DNA of 64,000 nt from Enterococcus sp. 9D6_DIV0238 (GTDB taxonomy: Bacteria > Bacillota > Bacilli > Lactobacillales > Enterococcaceae): contig NZ_CP147246.1 of assembly GCF_002174455.2 (NCBI RefSeq), forward strand, positions 2,259,501-2,323,500. The letters are read 5' to 3'. Under the pieces are notes generated by a model that saw nothing but the letters and a program-made list of their open reading frames with translations, made no database searches and was not told the origin of the DNA. Below, one piece after another: positions 1-7,466 of the stretch. A program made the position numbers and the translations under genes. Each line of letters begins with the position of its first letter. The first letter of the stretch is position 1.

Positions 1-1038
1 GAAACAGCTTTACGGCAACAATTACAGCAATTGAATGACAACTCGACGGATCACCAAGTCACCGAGGAGAGCTTGGCAATTCAAATGAAACAGTTAGCTG
101 GAAAAAGAGAACAGCTGCAAAACAGCATTCAAACAGCTAAAACGAATCGTCAGCAACTGCAAGAGCAGGTCGATCAAATCGATACTAGTTTAGCTGAAGA
201 AAATAAACTACAACAGCATCTATTGACAGAACAAACAAAGATCGAAGTCGAGAAGAACCGTTCTGAAATCAAATTGGATAATTCTCTGCAATATTTGCAG
301 GAAGAATATAGCTTAACTTTTGAACGCGCCTTTGAAGATTATGAACTAACGATGGAGCAGGATCAGGCTAAAATCGAAGTAAAACGATTGAAACGAGAGA
401 TCGAACGTTTAGGACCAGTCAATCTGAATGCGATCGAACAGTATGAGCAAGTCAATGAACGCCATGAATTCTTAGTCTCACAGCGAGATGATTTGCTGGA
501 TGCTAAAGATCAATTATTTGAAACGATGAGTGAGATGGACGAAGAAGTTAAAACACGCTTTAGTGAAGTATTTGAAGCGATTCGTGCACAATTCAAAGTC
601 GTATTTCCAAATATGTTCGGCGGTGGTCGGGCAGAGTTGATTTTGACAGATCCTAATGATTTGCTGAATACAGGTGTTGAAATCGAAGCGCAGCCGCCAG
701 GCAAGAAGCTGCAGAATTTAAGTTTACTTTCAGGTGGAGAACGTGCTTTAACAGCAATTGCCTTGTTGTTCTCGATCATCCGTGTACGTCCAGTACCGTT
801 TTGTGTCCTTGACGAGGTGGAAGCGGCGTTGGATGATGCGAATGTTTCACGATTTGGTCACTACTTAAGTGAGTTTGAAGACGATACTCAGTTCATCGTT
901 GTCACGCACCGTAAAGGAACAATGGAGGCTGCTGATGTACTGTACGGGGTTACGATGCAGGAATCAGGTGTGTCTAAAATTGTTTCGGTTCGATTGGAAG
1001 AAGTCAAAGAAGGCGGAGCGATCGTGGCGGAAAGCTGA
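1..1038 (+). CDS. smc: Chromosome partition protein SMC, C-terminal part (5' end outside window)
   Basis: This is the last 345 codons of SMC, the coiled-coil ATPase of the condensin complex that compacts and segregates the chromosome with ScpA and ScpB. The reading frame is open from base 1, so the true start lies upstream. The first ~130 residues are heptad-like Glu/Lys/Gln-rich coiled coil. The C-terminal head follows, with the ABC signature LSGGER (about 720-740), the Walker B FCVLDEVEAALDDANV (about 800-845) and the D-loop. The order smc, HAD phosphatase, ftsY is usual in enterococci. A TGA stop ends the gene. Identification is secure; only the 3' end is visible. Confidence 0.97.
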   Translation, partial: ETALRQQLQQLNDNSTDHQVTEESLAIQMKQLAGKREQLQNSIQTAKTNRQQLQEQVDQIDTSLAEENKLQQHLLTEQTKIEVEKNRSEIKLDNSLQYLQEEYSLTFERAFEDYELTMEQDQAKIEVKRLKREIERLGPVNLNAIEQYEQVNERHEFLVSQRDDLLDAKDQLFETMSEMDEEVKTRFSEVFEAIRAQFKVVFPNMFGGGRAELILTDPNDLLNTGVEIEAQPPGKKLQNLSLLSGGERALTAIALLFSIIRVRPVPFCVLDEVEAALDDANVSRFGHYLSEFEDDTQFIVVTHRKGTMEAADVLYGVTMQESGVSKIVSVRLEEVKEGGAIVAES

Positions 1039-1085
1039 TATAGAATAGTACAAGACTTTGGAAAGAAAGTGTTGACCCTTTGTCT

Positions 1086-1326
1086 TATCCAGCTAGACAA
1101 ATCAATCCTTAGAAAAATAGATAAATTGCCAGTGAGACAAAGAGCGTCTCAAAGTCAATTTCCTAATTTTCTACAGGATTAGACGATTTGTTCCGCTTTT
1201 AAATTGTCCAGCTACACAGGCTAGCTCTTCGGAAAAAAGATAAAAATAGAGTGAGACAAAAAGCGTCTCAATCGATTTTTCCTATTTTTCTGTCAGAGCT
1301 TGAAGAGCCTGTTCCGCTTTTAAATT
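1086..1326. repeat. Two tandem ~119-bp hairpin repeats between smc and the HAD gene
   Basis: Two head-to-tail copies begin near 1086 (tatccagcta) and 1205 (tgtccagcta). Each has a central inverted repeat GTGAGAC-aaagagc-GTCTCA flanked by A-rich and T-rich arms that can pair, and each ends with the shared string tgttccgcttttaaatt. This is the whole content of the 302-base gap apart from the ribosome site of the next gene. It looks like a small dispersed intergenic palindromic element. A similar architecture is seen near 10990-11120. Confidence 0.75.
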
Positions 1327-1340
1327 AAGGAGGTTTTTAT

Positions 1341-2168
1341 TTGATTAAATTGGTTGCCATTGATTTGGATGGGACGTTATTAGACAGTAAGAAGGAAATT
1401 TCATCTAGGAATAAAGCTGTTTTAGCACAAGCAAAGGCAGCAGGTGTTAAGGTCGTTCTTTGTACAGGGCGTCCGTTAGCTGCGATAGAAGGATATCTTG
1501 AAACATTGGATCTGCGTGATAATGGTGATTATAGTATTACATTCAATGGTGGACTAGTCCAAAAAAATGATACGGGTGAAATCATTGAAAAAAATCCAAT
1601 GCCGCTTGAAGATATTCACGTTCTGCATGGATTAGCTGAAACTCTGAATGTCCCTTTGGATATTTTATCTGATGGAATAGTTCTTCAATTACCAGTTTCT
1701 AAAGAATACACTTCCTTATACAGTCAGCTAAATAATCTATTGACCTTCGAACCTGTTGAATTGGTTGATTTGACAGCTGAACGCATATACAACAAAGCGG
1801 TCGTAGCAATCGATGAGGATTATCTGGACGAACAAATCAAGAAAATTCCTAGTGAATTCTATGATAAATACGAAGTCATCAAAACGAGAAGTAATTTATT
1901 AGAATTCATGCCGAAAGGAATCACAAAAGCGTACGGTATTTCTCTATTAGCTAAAGATTTAGCTATTGAGCAGGAAGAGATCATGACGATCGGTGATGAG
2001 GAGAATGATTTGCCGATGATCGAATATGCTGGCCTAGGTGTTGCTATGGAAAATGCGGTCCCTCGTGTAAAAGAATTAGCAGATGTGATCACAGATACGA
2101 ATGATAATGATGGCGTGGCTAAAGCAATAGAGAAATTTGTTTTAGAACCATTGAAAGGAGGAAATTAA
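1341..2168 (+). CDS. HAD-superfamily sugar/nucleotide phosphatase, Cof/YidA type
   Basis: A 275-residue Cof-type haloacid dehalogenase hydrolase. These cytosolic Mg-dependent phosphatases act on small sugar or nucleotide phosphates; the substrate cannot be read from sequence. Visible motifs are motif I DLDGTLLDS near residues 8-16 (nucleophile Asp), motif II CTGRP, a conserved Lys in MPKGITK, and motif IV GDEENDLPMI. The start is TTG at 1341, chosen because a strong AAGGAGG lies 7 bases upstream and motif I follows at once. The downstream ftsY begins on the base after the stop, so the two are translationally adjacent and almost certainly cotranscribed. Confidence 0.9.
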   Translation: MIKLVAIDLDGTLLDSKKEISSRNKAVLAQAKAAGVKVVLCTGRPLAAIEGYLETLDLRDNGDYSITFNGGLVQKNDTGEIIEKNPMPLEDIHVLHGLAETLNVPLDILSDGIVLQLPVSKEYTSLYSQLNNLLTFEPVELVDLTAERIYNKAVVAIDEDYLDEQIKKIPSEFYDKYEVIKTRSNLLEFMPKGITKAYGISLLAKDLAIEQEEIMTIGDEENDLPMIEYAGLGVAMENAVPRVKELADVITDTNDNDGVAKAIEKFVLEPLKGGN

Positions 2169-3413
2169 GTGGGATTTTTTGACAAAATAAAAAAAGCTTT
2201 TATGAATGAAAAAGAAACGAAACCGGCTGAAGTCGAAACAGATGAGACATTAGAAGAAGCAGAAGCCGGCTCAGAAGTTTCTGTTCCAGAAGAGACTGAT
2301 GTTGATTCTTTATCAGAGCAATCTGAGCCAGAACTAGAAGCAGAAATAGATGTCGATTCAGTAGTAGAACCAGAACTTGAAATTGAATTAGAACCAAAGC
2401 CTATGACAGATGACGTGCTACCGGAAGAGGTCCCTGAAACAGAAGCAGCTGAAGAAATTCAGGAAGAGATCATTGTACAGGAAAAGTATGAAAAAGGACT
2501 GGAGAAAACTCGAAAAACCTTTGGCGAACGTTTAAATGAATTATTTGCTAATTTTCGTTCCGTTGATGAAGACTTTTTTGAAGAGCTGGAAGAAACCTTG
2601 ATCGGTGCCGATGTTGGCTTTGATACAGCAATCAAGATCACGGACCAGTTGCGTCAAGAAGTGAAGTTACGTAATGCGAAGAAACCAGCTGCGATTCAAA
2701 ATACGATCATCGAAAAAATGGTCGATCTGTATGAAGCAGAAGGTGTCGAAGAAAACAACGCGTTGAATATCCAAACTGATGGATTGACTGTTATGCTTTT
2801 TGTGGGTGTAAATGGAGTTGGAAAAACAACCAGCATTGGTAAATTGGCCCACGAATTCAAGCAAGACGGGAAGAAAGTGTTGATGGCAGCAGCGGATACG
2901 TTTAGAGCAGGTGCGATCGATCAATTAGTTGTTTGGGGCGAACGTGCTGGTGTAGAGGTTGTTCGCGGCAATGCTGGCGGTGACCCGGCAGCGGTCGTCT
3001 TTGATGCAGTAGAGCGAGCGAAAGCAGAAAATGCAGACATCTTATTGGTTGATACGGCCGGCCGTCTGCAAAACAAAGTCAATTTAATGAATGAATTAGA
3101 AAAAATCAAACGGGTGATCCAGCGTGAAATTCCTGATGCACCGCATGAAGTATTACTTGTTGTCGATGCGACAACGGGACAAAATGCCATGTCTCAAGCG
3201 AAGCAATTCAAAGAGACGACGGATGTGACCGGCTTGGTTCTTACTAAGTTAGATGGTACGGCCAAAGGCGGGATCGTTTTAGCAATCAGAAATGAACTGC
3301 ATTTGCCAGTTAAATTAGTTGGTTTAGGAGAAGGAATCAATGATTTAGAACCATTTGATGCGAATGACTTTGCTGTAGGGCTATTTAAAGGTTTATTGAA
3401 AGAAGAAGACTAG
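2169..3413 (+). CDS. ftsY: Signal recognition particle receptor FtsY
   Basis: The 414-residue SRP receptor GTPase that docks ribosome-SRP complexes at the membrane for co-translational insertion. The N-terminal ~125 residues form an acidic Glu-rich A domain, followed by the N helical bundle and the G domain. Visible motifs are G1 GVNGVGKTT (about 215), [12 protein letters not shown]3 DTAGR (about 295), G4 TKLDG (about 359) and the closing [12 protein letters not shown]. The start is GTG at 2169, immediately after the preceding stop, using the GGAGG embedded in the end of the upstream gene. It ends 5 bases before a bidirectional terminator. Confidence 0.97.
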   Translation: MGFFDKIKKAFMNEKETKPAEVETDETLEEAEAGSEVSVPEETDVDSLSEQSEPELEAEIDVDSVVEPELEIELEPKPMTDDVLPEEVPETEAAEEIQEEIIVQEKYEKGLEKTRKTFGERLNELFANFRSVDEDFFEELEETLIGADVGFDTAIKITDQLRQEVKLRNAKKPAAIQNTIIEKMVDLYEAEGVEENNALNIQTDGLTVMLFVGVNGVGKTTSIGKLAHEFKQDGKKVLMAAADTFRAGAIDQLVVWGERAGVEVVRGNAGGDPAAVVFDAVERAKAENADILLVDTAGRLQNKVNLMNELEKIKRVIQREIPDAPHEVLLVVDATTGQNAMSQAKQFKETTDVTGLVLTKLDGTAKGGIVLAIRNELHLPVKLVGLGEGINDLEPFDANDFAVGLFKGLLKEED

Positions 3414-3417
3414 TAAT

Positions 3418-3471
3418 AAAAATAACCGTTACACCGGCTGAAACAAGAGTCGATGTAACGGTTATTTTTTT
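3418..3471. terminator. Bidirectional intrinsic terminator between ftsY and the SDR gene
   Basis: A stem AAATAACCGTTAC paired with GTAACGGTTATTT, with T-runs on both sides, serves the convergent ftsY and SDR transcripts. The stop codon of the minus-strand SDR gene lies inside it. Confidence 0.9.
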
Positions 3472-4264
3472 AAAAGATGGTTGGTACCATACCGCCATCC
3501 ATTCGAATCGCTGCTCCGCTAAAAGCAGAGGCGTAGGGACTGCTTAAAAAAGCTGCTAAACGACCGATTTCAGTTGGATCGATCAAGCGTTGGATTTGTG
3601 AGAGCGGCCGATTATTGCTCATAAATAATCGCTCTTTTTCTTCTAAAGATAATTCAGGATCAGGATACATTTCTTCGATCATATCACGAACACCTTCAGT
3701 CATTGTTGAACCAGGCATGATCGTGTTAACGGTGACCAAAGTACCTTTAGTGAGTTTGGACAAACTTTTAGCTAAAGAAAGTTGCATTGTTTTAGTCATA
3801 CTGTATTGCGGCATTTCGCCTGAAGGCATGATAGCTTCTTCACTAGCAATAAAAATCACTCTGCCGAAGTTTTCTTCAAGCATAGTTGGTAAGTAGAATT
3901 TAACTAGATCATTTGCAGCTAGCACATTGGTTCGAAAGAAACGTTCCCATGTCGCATCATCGATATCTTCATAAGCCATTGGTTGAAAAATCCCCATATT
4001 ATTGATAAGAATATCGACTTTAGGAAATTGTGAAAATAATGTTTCACGTTGTTTCGGATCGACAATATCCCCAGTTGCTGCCTGCGGTGACGTTTCCGGG
4101 TAGTTTTCTTTTATTTCCTTTACTAGTTGCTGTACTTCTTGCTCCTTACGGCCGTTGATCAGTACATCCGCGCCTTCTTTTGCCAATTCTAAAGCGATCG
4201 CTTTACCGATCCCTTTCGTAGATCCGGTGATCAAGGCTTTTTTACCTGCGATGCCCATTTCCAT
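3470..4264 (-). CDS. Short-chain dehydrogenase/reductase (SDR)
   Basis: A 264-residue classical SDR oxidoreductase using NAD(P)H, probably soluble. The nucleotide-binding motif TGSTKGIG spans residues 13-20, NNMG 88-91, and the catalytic Ser141 and Tyr154-x3-Lys158 (YSMTK) are present. It ends with the usual C-terminal SGAAIRMDGG. The ATG at 4264 has AAAGGAGG 7 bases upstream. It lies 29 bases downstream of an aldo-keto reductase on the same strand, so the two probably form one operon under the divergent HxlR-type regulator, suggesting carbonyl or quinone/aldehyde stress. The substrate is unknown. Confidence 0.9.
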   Translation of the reverse strand: MEMGIAGKKALITGSTKGIGKAIALELAKEGADVLINGRKEQEVQQLVKEIKENYPETSPQAATGDIVDPKQRETLFSQFPKVDILINNMGIFQPMAYEDIDDATWERFFRTNVLAANDLVKFYLPTMLEENFGRVIFIASEEAIMPSGEMPQYSMTKTMQLSLAKSLSKLTKGTLVTVNTIMPGSTMTEGVRDMIEEMYPDPELSLEEKERLFMSNNRPLSQIQRLIDPTEIGRLAAFLSSPYASAFSGAAIRMDGGMVPTIF

Positions 4265-4293
4265 ATGATTTCCTCCTTTGTCTTTATTACATA

Positions 4294-5136
4294 CTATTCA
4301 AAAAAGAAAGTATCCGGATGCGGTCCTACTCGAGTACCGTTATCTAGCTGGTCGATCAATGCTAAATCCTCTGTCGATAATTCAAAATCAAACAGATCTG
4401 CATTACTGGCGATACGCTCTTCTTTGATCGATTTAGGAATGACGATGATCTCATTTTGCACATGCCATCTTAAAATGATTTGAGCAGCTGATTTATGATA
4501 TTTTTCTGCAAGAGTCAAAATCGTTGGCTCTTGTAATAGTTGTCCTTGCATCAATGGAGACCATGCTTCGATTGCGATCCCTTTTTCTTGTAAAAAGCTG
4601 CGCATTTCTTTTTGAGCCATTCTTGGATGAAGCTCAACTTGGTTTAATACAGGAGTAACTTTAGCTGTTTCAAGCAAGGTTTCCAAATGATGGATCTCAA
4701 AATTACTAACGCCGATTGCTTTGATCTTTCCAGCGATATATAGCTCTTCCATCGCTTTCCAAGAAGTTAGATACTCATTATTTCCAGGCCAGTGGGTCAA
4801 ATACAAGTCTACATAATCTAACCCTAATTTTAGCAGGCTTTCGTTGAATGCGGTAATCGTTTGATCGTAGTCTAATTGGTGATTCCAAATTTTAGTCGTG
4901 ATGAATAAGTCTTCGCGTTTTTTTCCAGTAGCAGCTAAGCCGCGGCGAATCCCTTCGCCAACACCTTCTTCGTTGCCATAGATTTGCGCCGTATCAATGC
5001 TGATATAACCTGCTTCGATCGCTTTTTGAACAGAAAAAATCGTGTCTTCATTGCTTACTTGAAACACACCTAAGCCAAAGCCGGGTATTTTTACGCCATT
5101 ATTTAATAAAATTGTGTCTGTCAGTGAATGAATCAT
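4294..5136 (-). CDS. Aldo/keto reductase (2,5-diketogluconate reductase-like)
   Basis: A 280-residue NADPH-dependent aldo-keto reductase of the AKR5-like group. The catalytic tetrad is visible: Asp48 and Tyr53 (DTAQIYGNEEG), Lys82 (TTKIWN) and His115 (LTHWP). The cofactor-binding segment IPKSIKEERI is near the C-terminus. It reduces aldehydes or ketones to alcohols; the physiological substrate is not evident. It is the first gene of a two-gene minus-strand operon with the SDR and diverges from an HxlR-type regulator. Confidence 0.92.
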   Translation of the reverse strand: MIHSLTDTILLNNGVKIPGFGLGVFQVSNEDTIFSVQKAIEAGYISIDTAQIYGNEEGVGEGIRRGLAATGKKREDLFITTKIWNHQLDYDQTITAFNESLLKLGLDYVDLYLTHWPGNNEYLTSWKAMEELYIAGKIKAIGVSNFEIHHLETLLETAKVTPVLNQVELHPRMAQKEMRSFLQEKGIAIEAWSPLMQGQLLQEPTILTLAEKYHKSAAQIILRWHVQNEIIVIPKSIKEERIASNADLFDFELSTEDLALIDQLDNGTRVGPHPDTFFFE

Positions 5137-5196
5137 TTAATTCTTCCTCTCGCTTTTAGAATAAAACTATCGTATCAGCAATCGTTCTGTTTGAAT

Positions 5197-5206
5197 AGTA
5201 CGTACT
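5197..5206. promoter_or_regulatory. Candidate HxlR-type operator in the divergent AKR/HxlR intergenic region
   Basis: The perfect palindrome AGTACGTACT sits in the 155-base gap between the aldo-keto reductase and the HxlR regulator. HxlR/YodB-like repressors are known to bind TACT/AGTA-type inverted repeats in divergent regions. The assignment is inferred from position and symmetry only. Confidence 0.4.
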
Positions 5207-5291
5207 TTAAAGTTTTATACACACCTAAAAGTAACTAATTGATTTAGCAATGTTTTTCTGTTTTAATAAAGAGTGAAAGGAAGCGTTGCTG

Positions 5292-5672
5292 ATGGAAAAC
5301 GTACAAACTATCGTCGAAAAAGAATATAACATTGGTGTAGAAGTTACTGTAGATGTGATTGGAGGAAAATGGAAACCGATCATTCTTTGTAATTTAAGAC
5401 ATCAAGTCATGAGGACAAGCGAATTGCTTCGGGCGATCCCTAAGATCTCACAAAAAATGTTGACACAGCAATTACGTGAATTAGAGCAAGACAATATCAT
5501 CGATCGCAAGGTCTATAACCAAATTCCGCCTAAAGTAGAATATAGTTTGAGTGAGTACGGCGAATCATTAGGTGAAATTCTTGATTTACTTTGTTCATGG
5601 GGCGAAAAGCATGCAGAGCATTTGATCGATAATGGTGAAGCGATCAGCCTGAATTGTGATAAATTTAAATAA
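5292..5672 (+). CDS. HxlR-family winged-helix transcriptional regulator
   Basis: A 126-residue MarR-like winged-helix protein of the HxlR family, which often senses thiol-reactive aldehydes or quinones and controls an adjacent oxidoreductase. The hallmark VIGGKWKPIILCNLR is near residues 22-36, followed by the recognition helix KMLTQQLRELEQD and the wing IPPKVEYSLSEYG. I prefer ATG at 5292 over an in-frame TTG at 5286, because the AAAGGAA site ends 9 bases before the ATG but only 3 before the TTG. Cys in ILCNLR is a possible redox sensor. It diverges from the AKR-SDR operon, its likely target. Confidence 0.9.
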   Translation: MENVQTIVEKEYNIGVEVTVDVIGGKWKPIILCNLRHQVMRTSELLRAIPKISQKMLTQQLRELEQDNIIDRKVYNQIPPKVEYSLSEYGESLGEILDLLCSWGEKHAEHLIDNGEAISLNCDKFK

Positions 5673-5714
5673 AAAAACAGATGTGTGTCAACGCGGACAC
5701 ACATCTGTTTTTTT
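5671..5714. terminator. Bidirectional terminator between the HxlR gene and the YitT gene
   Basis: A perfect 13-bp stem ACAGATGTGTGTC / GACACACATCTGT is flanked by A7 and T7 runs, and serves both convergent genes. Confidence 0.92.
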
Positions 5715-5715
5715 G

Positions 5716-6594
5716 CTATAAATTATTTGTTTCAATTCCATATTCTTCAGCAATTTTCTTCAAACTAAAACCGCGTCCAAACACTTCACTTGCATTCATG
5801 GAAACAATAAAGGCTTCTTCATCGATTTCAAGTACACCTTCTTTGATACGGTTAAAGTCTTTTTCACTGATCACAGTCATCATCAGCATGCTTTTGGTTT
5901 GTTGGTAGCCGCCTTCGATTGGAATGAGCGTCATCCCTTTATCCATACCGATCAGGATTTTTTCTTTGATCTCTGCATATTTTGGTGAGATGATCAGCAC
6001 ATTTTTCGAACGAACAAATCCAACTTGGACCATATCGACAACACGCCCGATAATATAAAGACAGATCAATGAGAATAAAACAGTATCTGTACTAAAGACA
6101 TATAAAGCAGATAAAATCACCAAACCATCAACAAATAAAATCGACACGCCTAAAGAAATTTTAAAATATTTATTCACGATTTGAGAAATAATTGCAGTTC
6201 CGCCAGTTGACGCATTGCCTCTAAATTCCAATCCTAAACCAACACCAGTCAAAATCCCGCCGAATAGCGTTGCTAGAAAAATATTATGCGTCAGCACAGG
6301 AAAATTAGCGGTGATTCCAACGAAAAACGGATAAATCAAACTCCCATAAATCGTTTTGATCCCCACATCTTTACCTAATAATAAAAAACAAAGCACTAAC
6401 AGCGGCAGATTGATCGCATATAAGACAAGTGCCGGGCTGATACCGAAAAGGTGGTTGATCACAACGCTGATTCCATTTGCGCCTCCTGCAACGATTTTGT
6501 TTGGCAGCAGTACGGAATTGATTGAAACTGCCAAAACAAAAGAACCGATCGTCACATACAGTGCATCTTGAATCTGTCTTTTCGTAAATTTCAT
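5716..6594 (-). CDS. YitT/DUF161-DUF2179 family membrane protein
   Basis: About 292 residues, with five to six hydrophobic membrane segments in the first ~200 (DUF161/YitT) and a soluble C-terminal DUF2179 domain (MTVISEKDFNRIKEGVLE region). The family is widespread in Firmicutes; no biochemical role is established. An ATG at 6603 would sit only one base from GGAGG, so I choose the second in-frame ATG at 6594 (MKFTKRQIQ), spaced 9 bases. It is a single gene; its 3' end abuts the shared terminator. Confidence 0.88.
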   Translation of the reverse strand: MKFTKRQIQDALYVTIGSFVLAVSINSVLLPNKIVAGGANGISVVINHLFGISPALVLYAINLPLLVLCFLLLGKDVGIKTIYGSLIYPFFVGITANFPVLTHNIFLATLFGGILTGVGLGLEFRGNASTGGTAIISQIVNKYFKISLGVSILFVDGLVILSALYVFSTDTVLFSLICLYIIGRVVDMVQVGFVRSKNVLIISPKYAEIKEKILIGMDKGMTLIPIEGGYQQTKSMLMMTVISEKDFNRIKEGVLEIDEEAFIVSMNASEVFGRGFSLKKIAEEYGIETNNL

Positions 6595-6781
6595 TTTATA
6601 CATTCCTCCATAGTTAAAAATCTTGAAACTGAGAGAGTGAAAGGATGAAGCTGTTCAATCGCTCAATAAATATCCCTTAGCTATACTATCATGAATGACT
6701 AAGAGATATCATGAGATAATTTTAATTTTTCAGCCTATAGTTATGGTAAAATGGAACCAAGTAGAAAATGAACGAAATGCA

Positions 6782-7276
6782 TTAAATAAAAGTCAAAAAG
6801 CGTTTATTCCATAATTGCTCATGGTGCTGGATGATCGTTTTGGCTCCAAGCAACTCATTATTTAAGGTGGTGCTAAGCCCTTTTTTCATGAAATTTGTGT
6901 AGCCTAACCCATGAGCCATTCGAATAGTCGTATCTACACAATACTCTGTCTGAGCACTGCAAAACTCAAGCTCAGTCACAGCAAGCTCATCAAGCTGCTG
7001 TTTAAGAACGGTTTTAAAAAAGGAATTAGCATGTGTTTTTCCAATATAATAATCTTCAGGGCGAGCATCTAACTGTTCAAATAATTGCCAATTGTGACTT
7101 TGTGGAATCAGTTCCTCATCCTCGTGTTGGATAAAGATGATTGGCAGTTGCTGCTTGCGGTATGCGTAAATTCGTTGATTGACACCAGTCAATACATCAT
7201 TTAACTGAAACAAACCATTACCAGTTTGTTCAAGACCATTTTGCAAGTCAATTACGATCAAGGCTCGATTAGTCAT
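6782..7276 (-). CDS. Isochorismatase-family cysteine hydrolase
   Basis: A 164-residue alpha/beta hydrolase of the isochorismatase/nicotinamidase superfamily. The triad appears as Asp10 (LIVIDLQNG), Lys80 (IGKTHANSF) and Cys113 (SAQTEYCVDTT). Family members hydrolyse amides or vinyl ethers; no metal-binding DXHXXXH is evident here, so it is probably not a pyrazinamidase. GAGGAA precedes the ATG by 7 bases. It is monocistronic and diverges from gshAB. Confidence 0.88.
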   Translation of the reverse strand: MTNRALIVIDLQNGLEQTGNGLFQLNDVLTGVNQRIYAYRKQQLPIIFIQHEDEELIPQSHNWQLFEQLDARPEDYYIGKTHANSFFKTVLKQQLDELAVTELEFCSAQTEYCVDTTIRMAHGLGYTNFMKKGLSTTLNNELLGAKTIIQHHEQLWNKRFLTFI

Positions 7277-7398
7277 TGATAGTTCCTCATTTCAATTTAT
7301 TTTTTCTAGTATACAATGATTTTTTTGATGGTGAAAGTAGTAAATTTCGCCGATAGATAAGGCAATTATATTCTTTTTGACAAAATTAAGCGTAAATA

Positions 7399-7427
7399 TT
7401 CTTTTTACCGCTCTTTTTTTATATAAT
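7399..7427 (+). promoter_or_regulatory. Promoter of gshAB
   Basis: A consensus -10 TATAAT lies at 7422-7427 with a weak -35 TTCTTT at 7399-7404 (17-base spacer). It is 40 bases upstream of the ATG of gshAB. Confidence 0.6.
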
Positions 7428-7466
7428 GAGTAGTGATGAATAATAACGGGGAAGAAAGGCGACAAA

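Noticed and set aside
7377..7382. Perfect TTGACA upstream of gshAB taken as its -35
   Set aside because: The distance to TATAAT is 39 bases, far beyond a usable spacer; a weak TTCTTT at 17 bases fits better.
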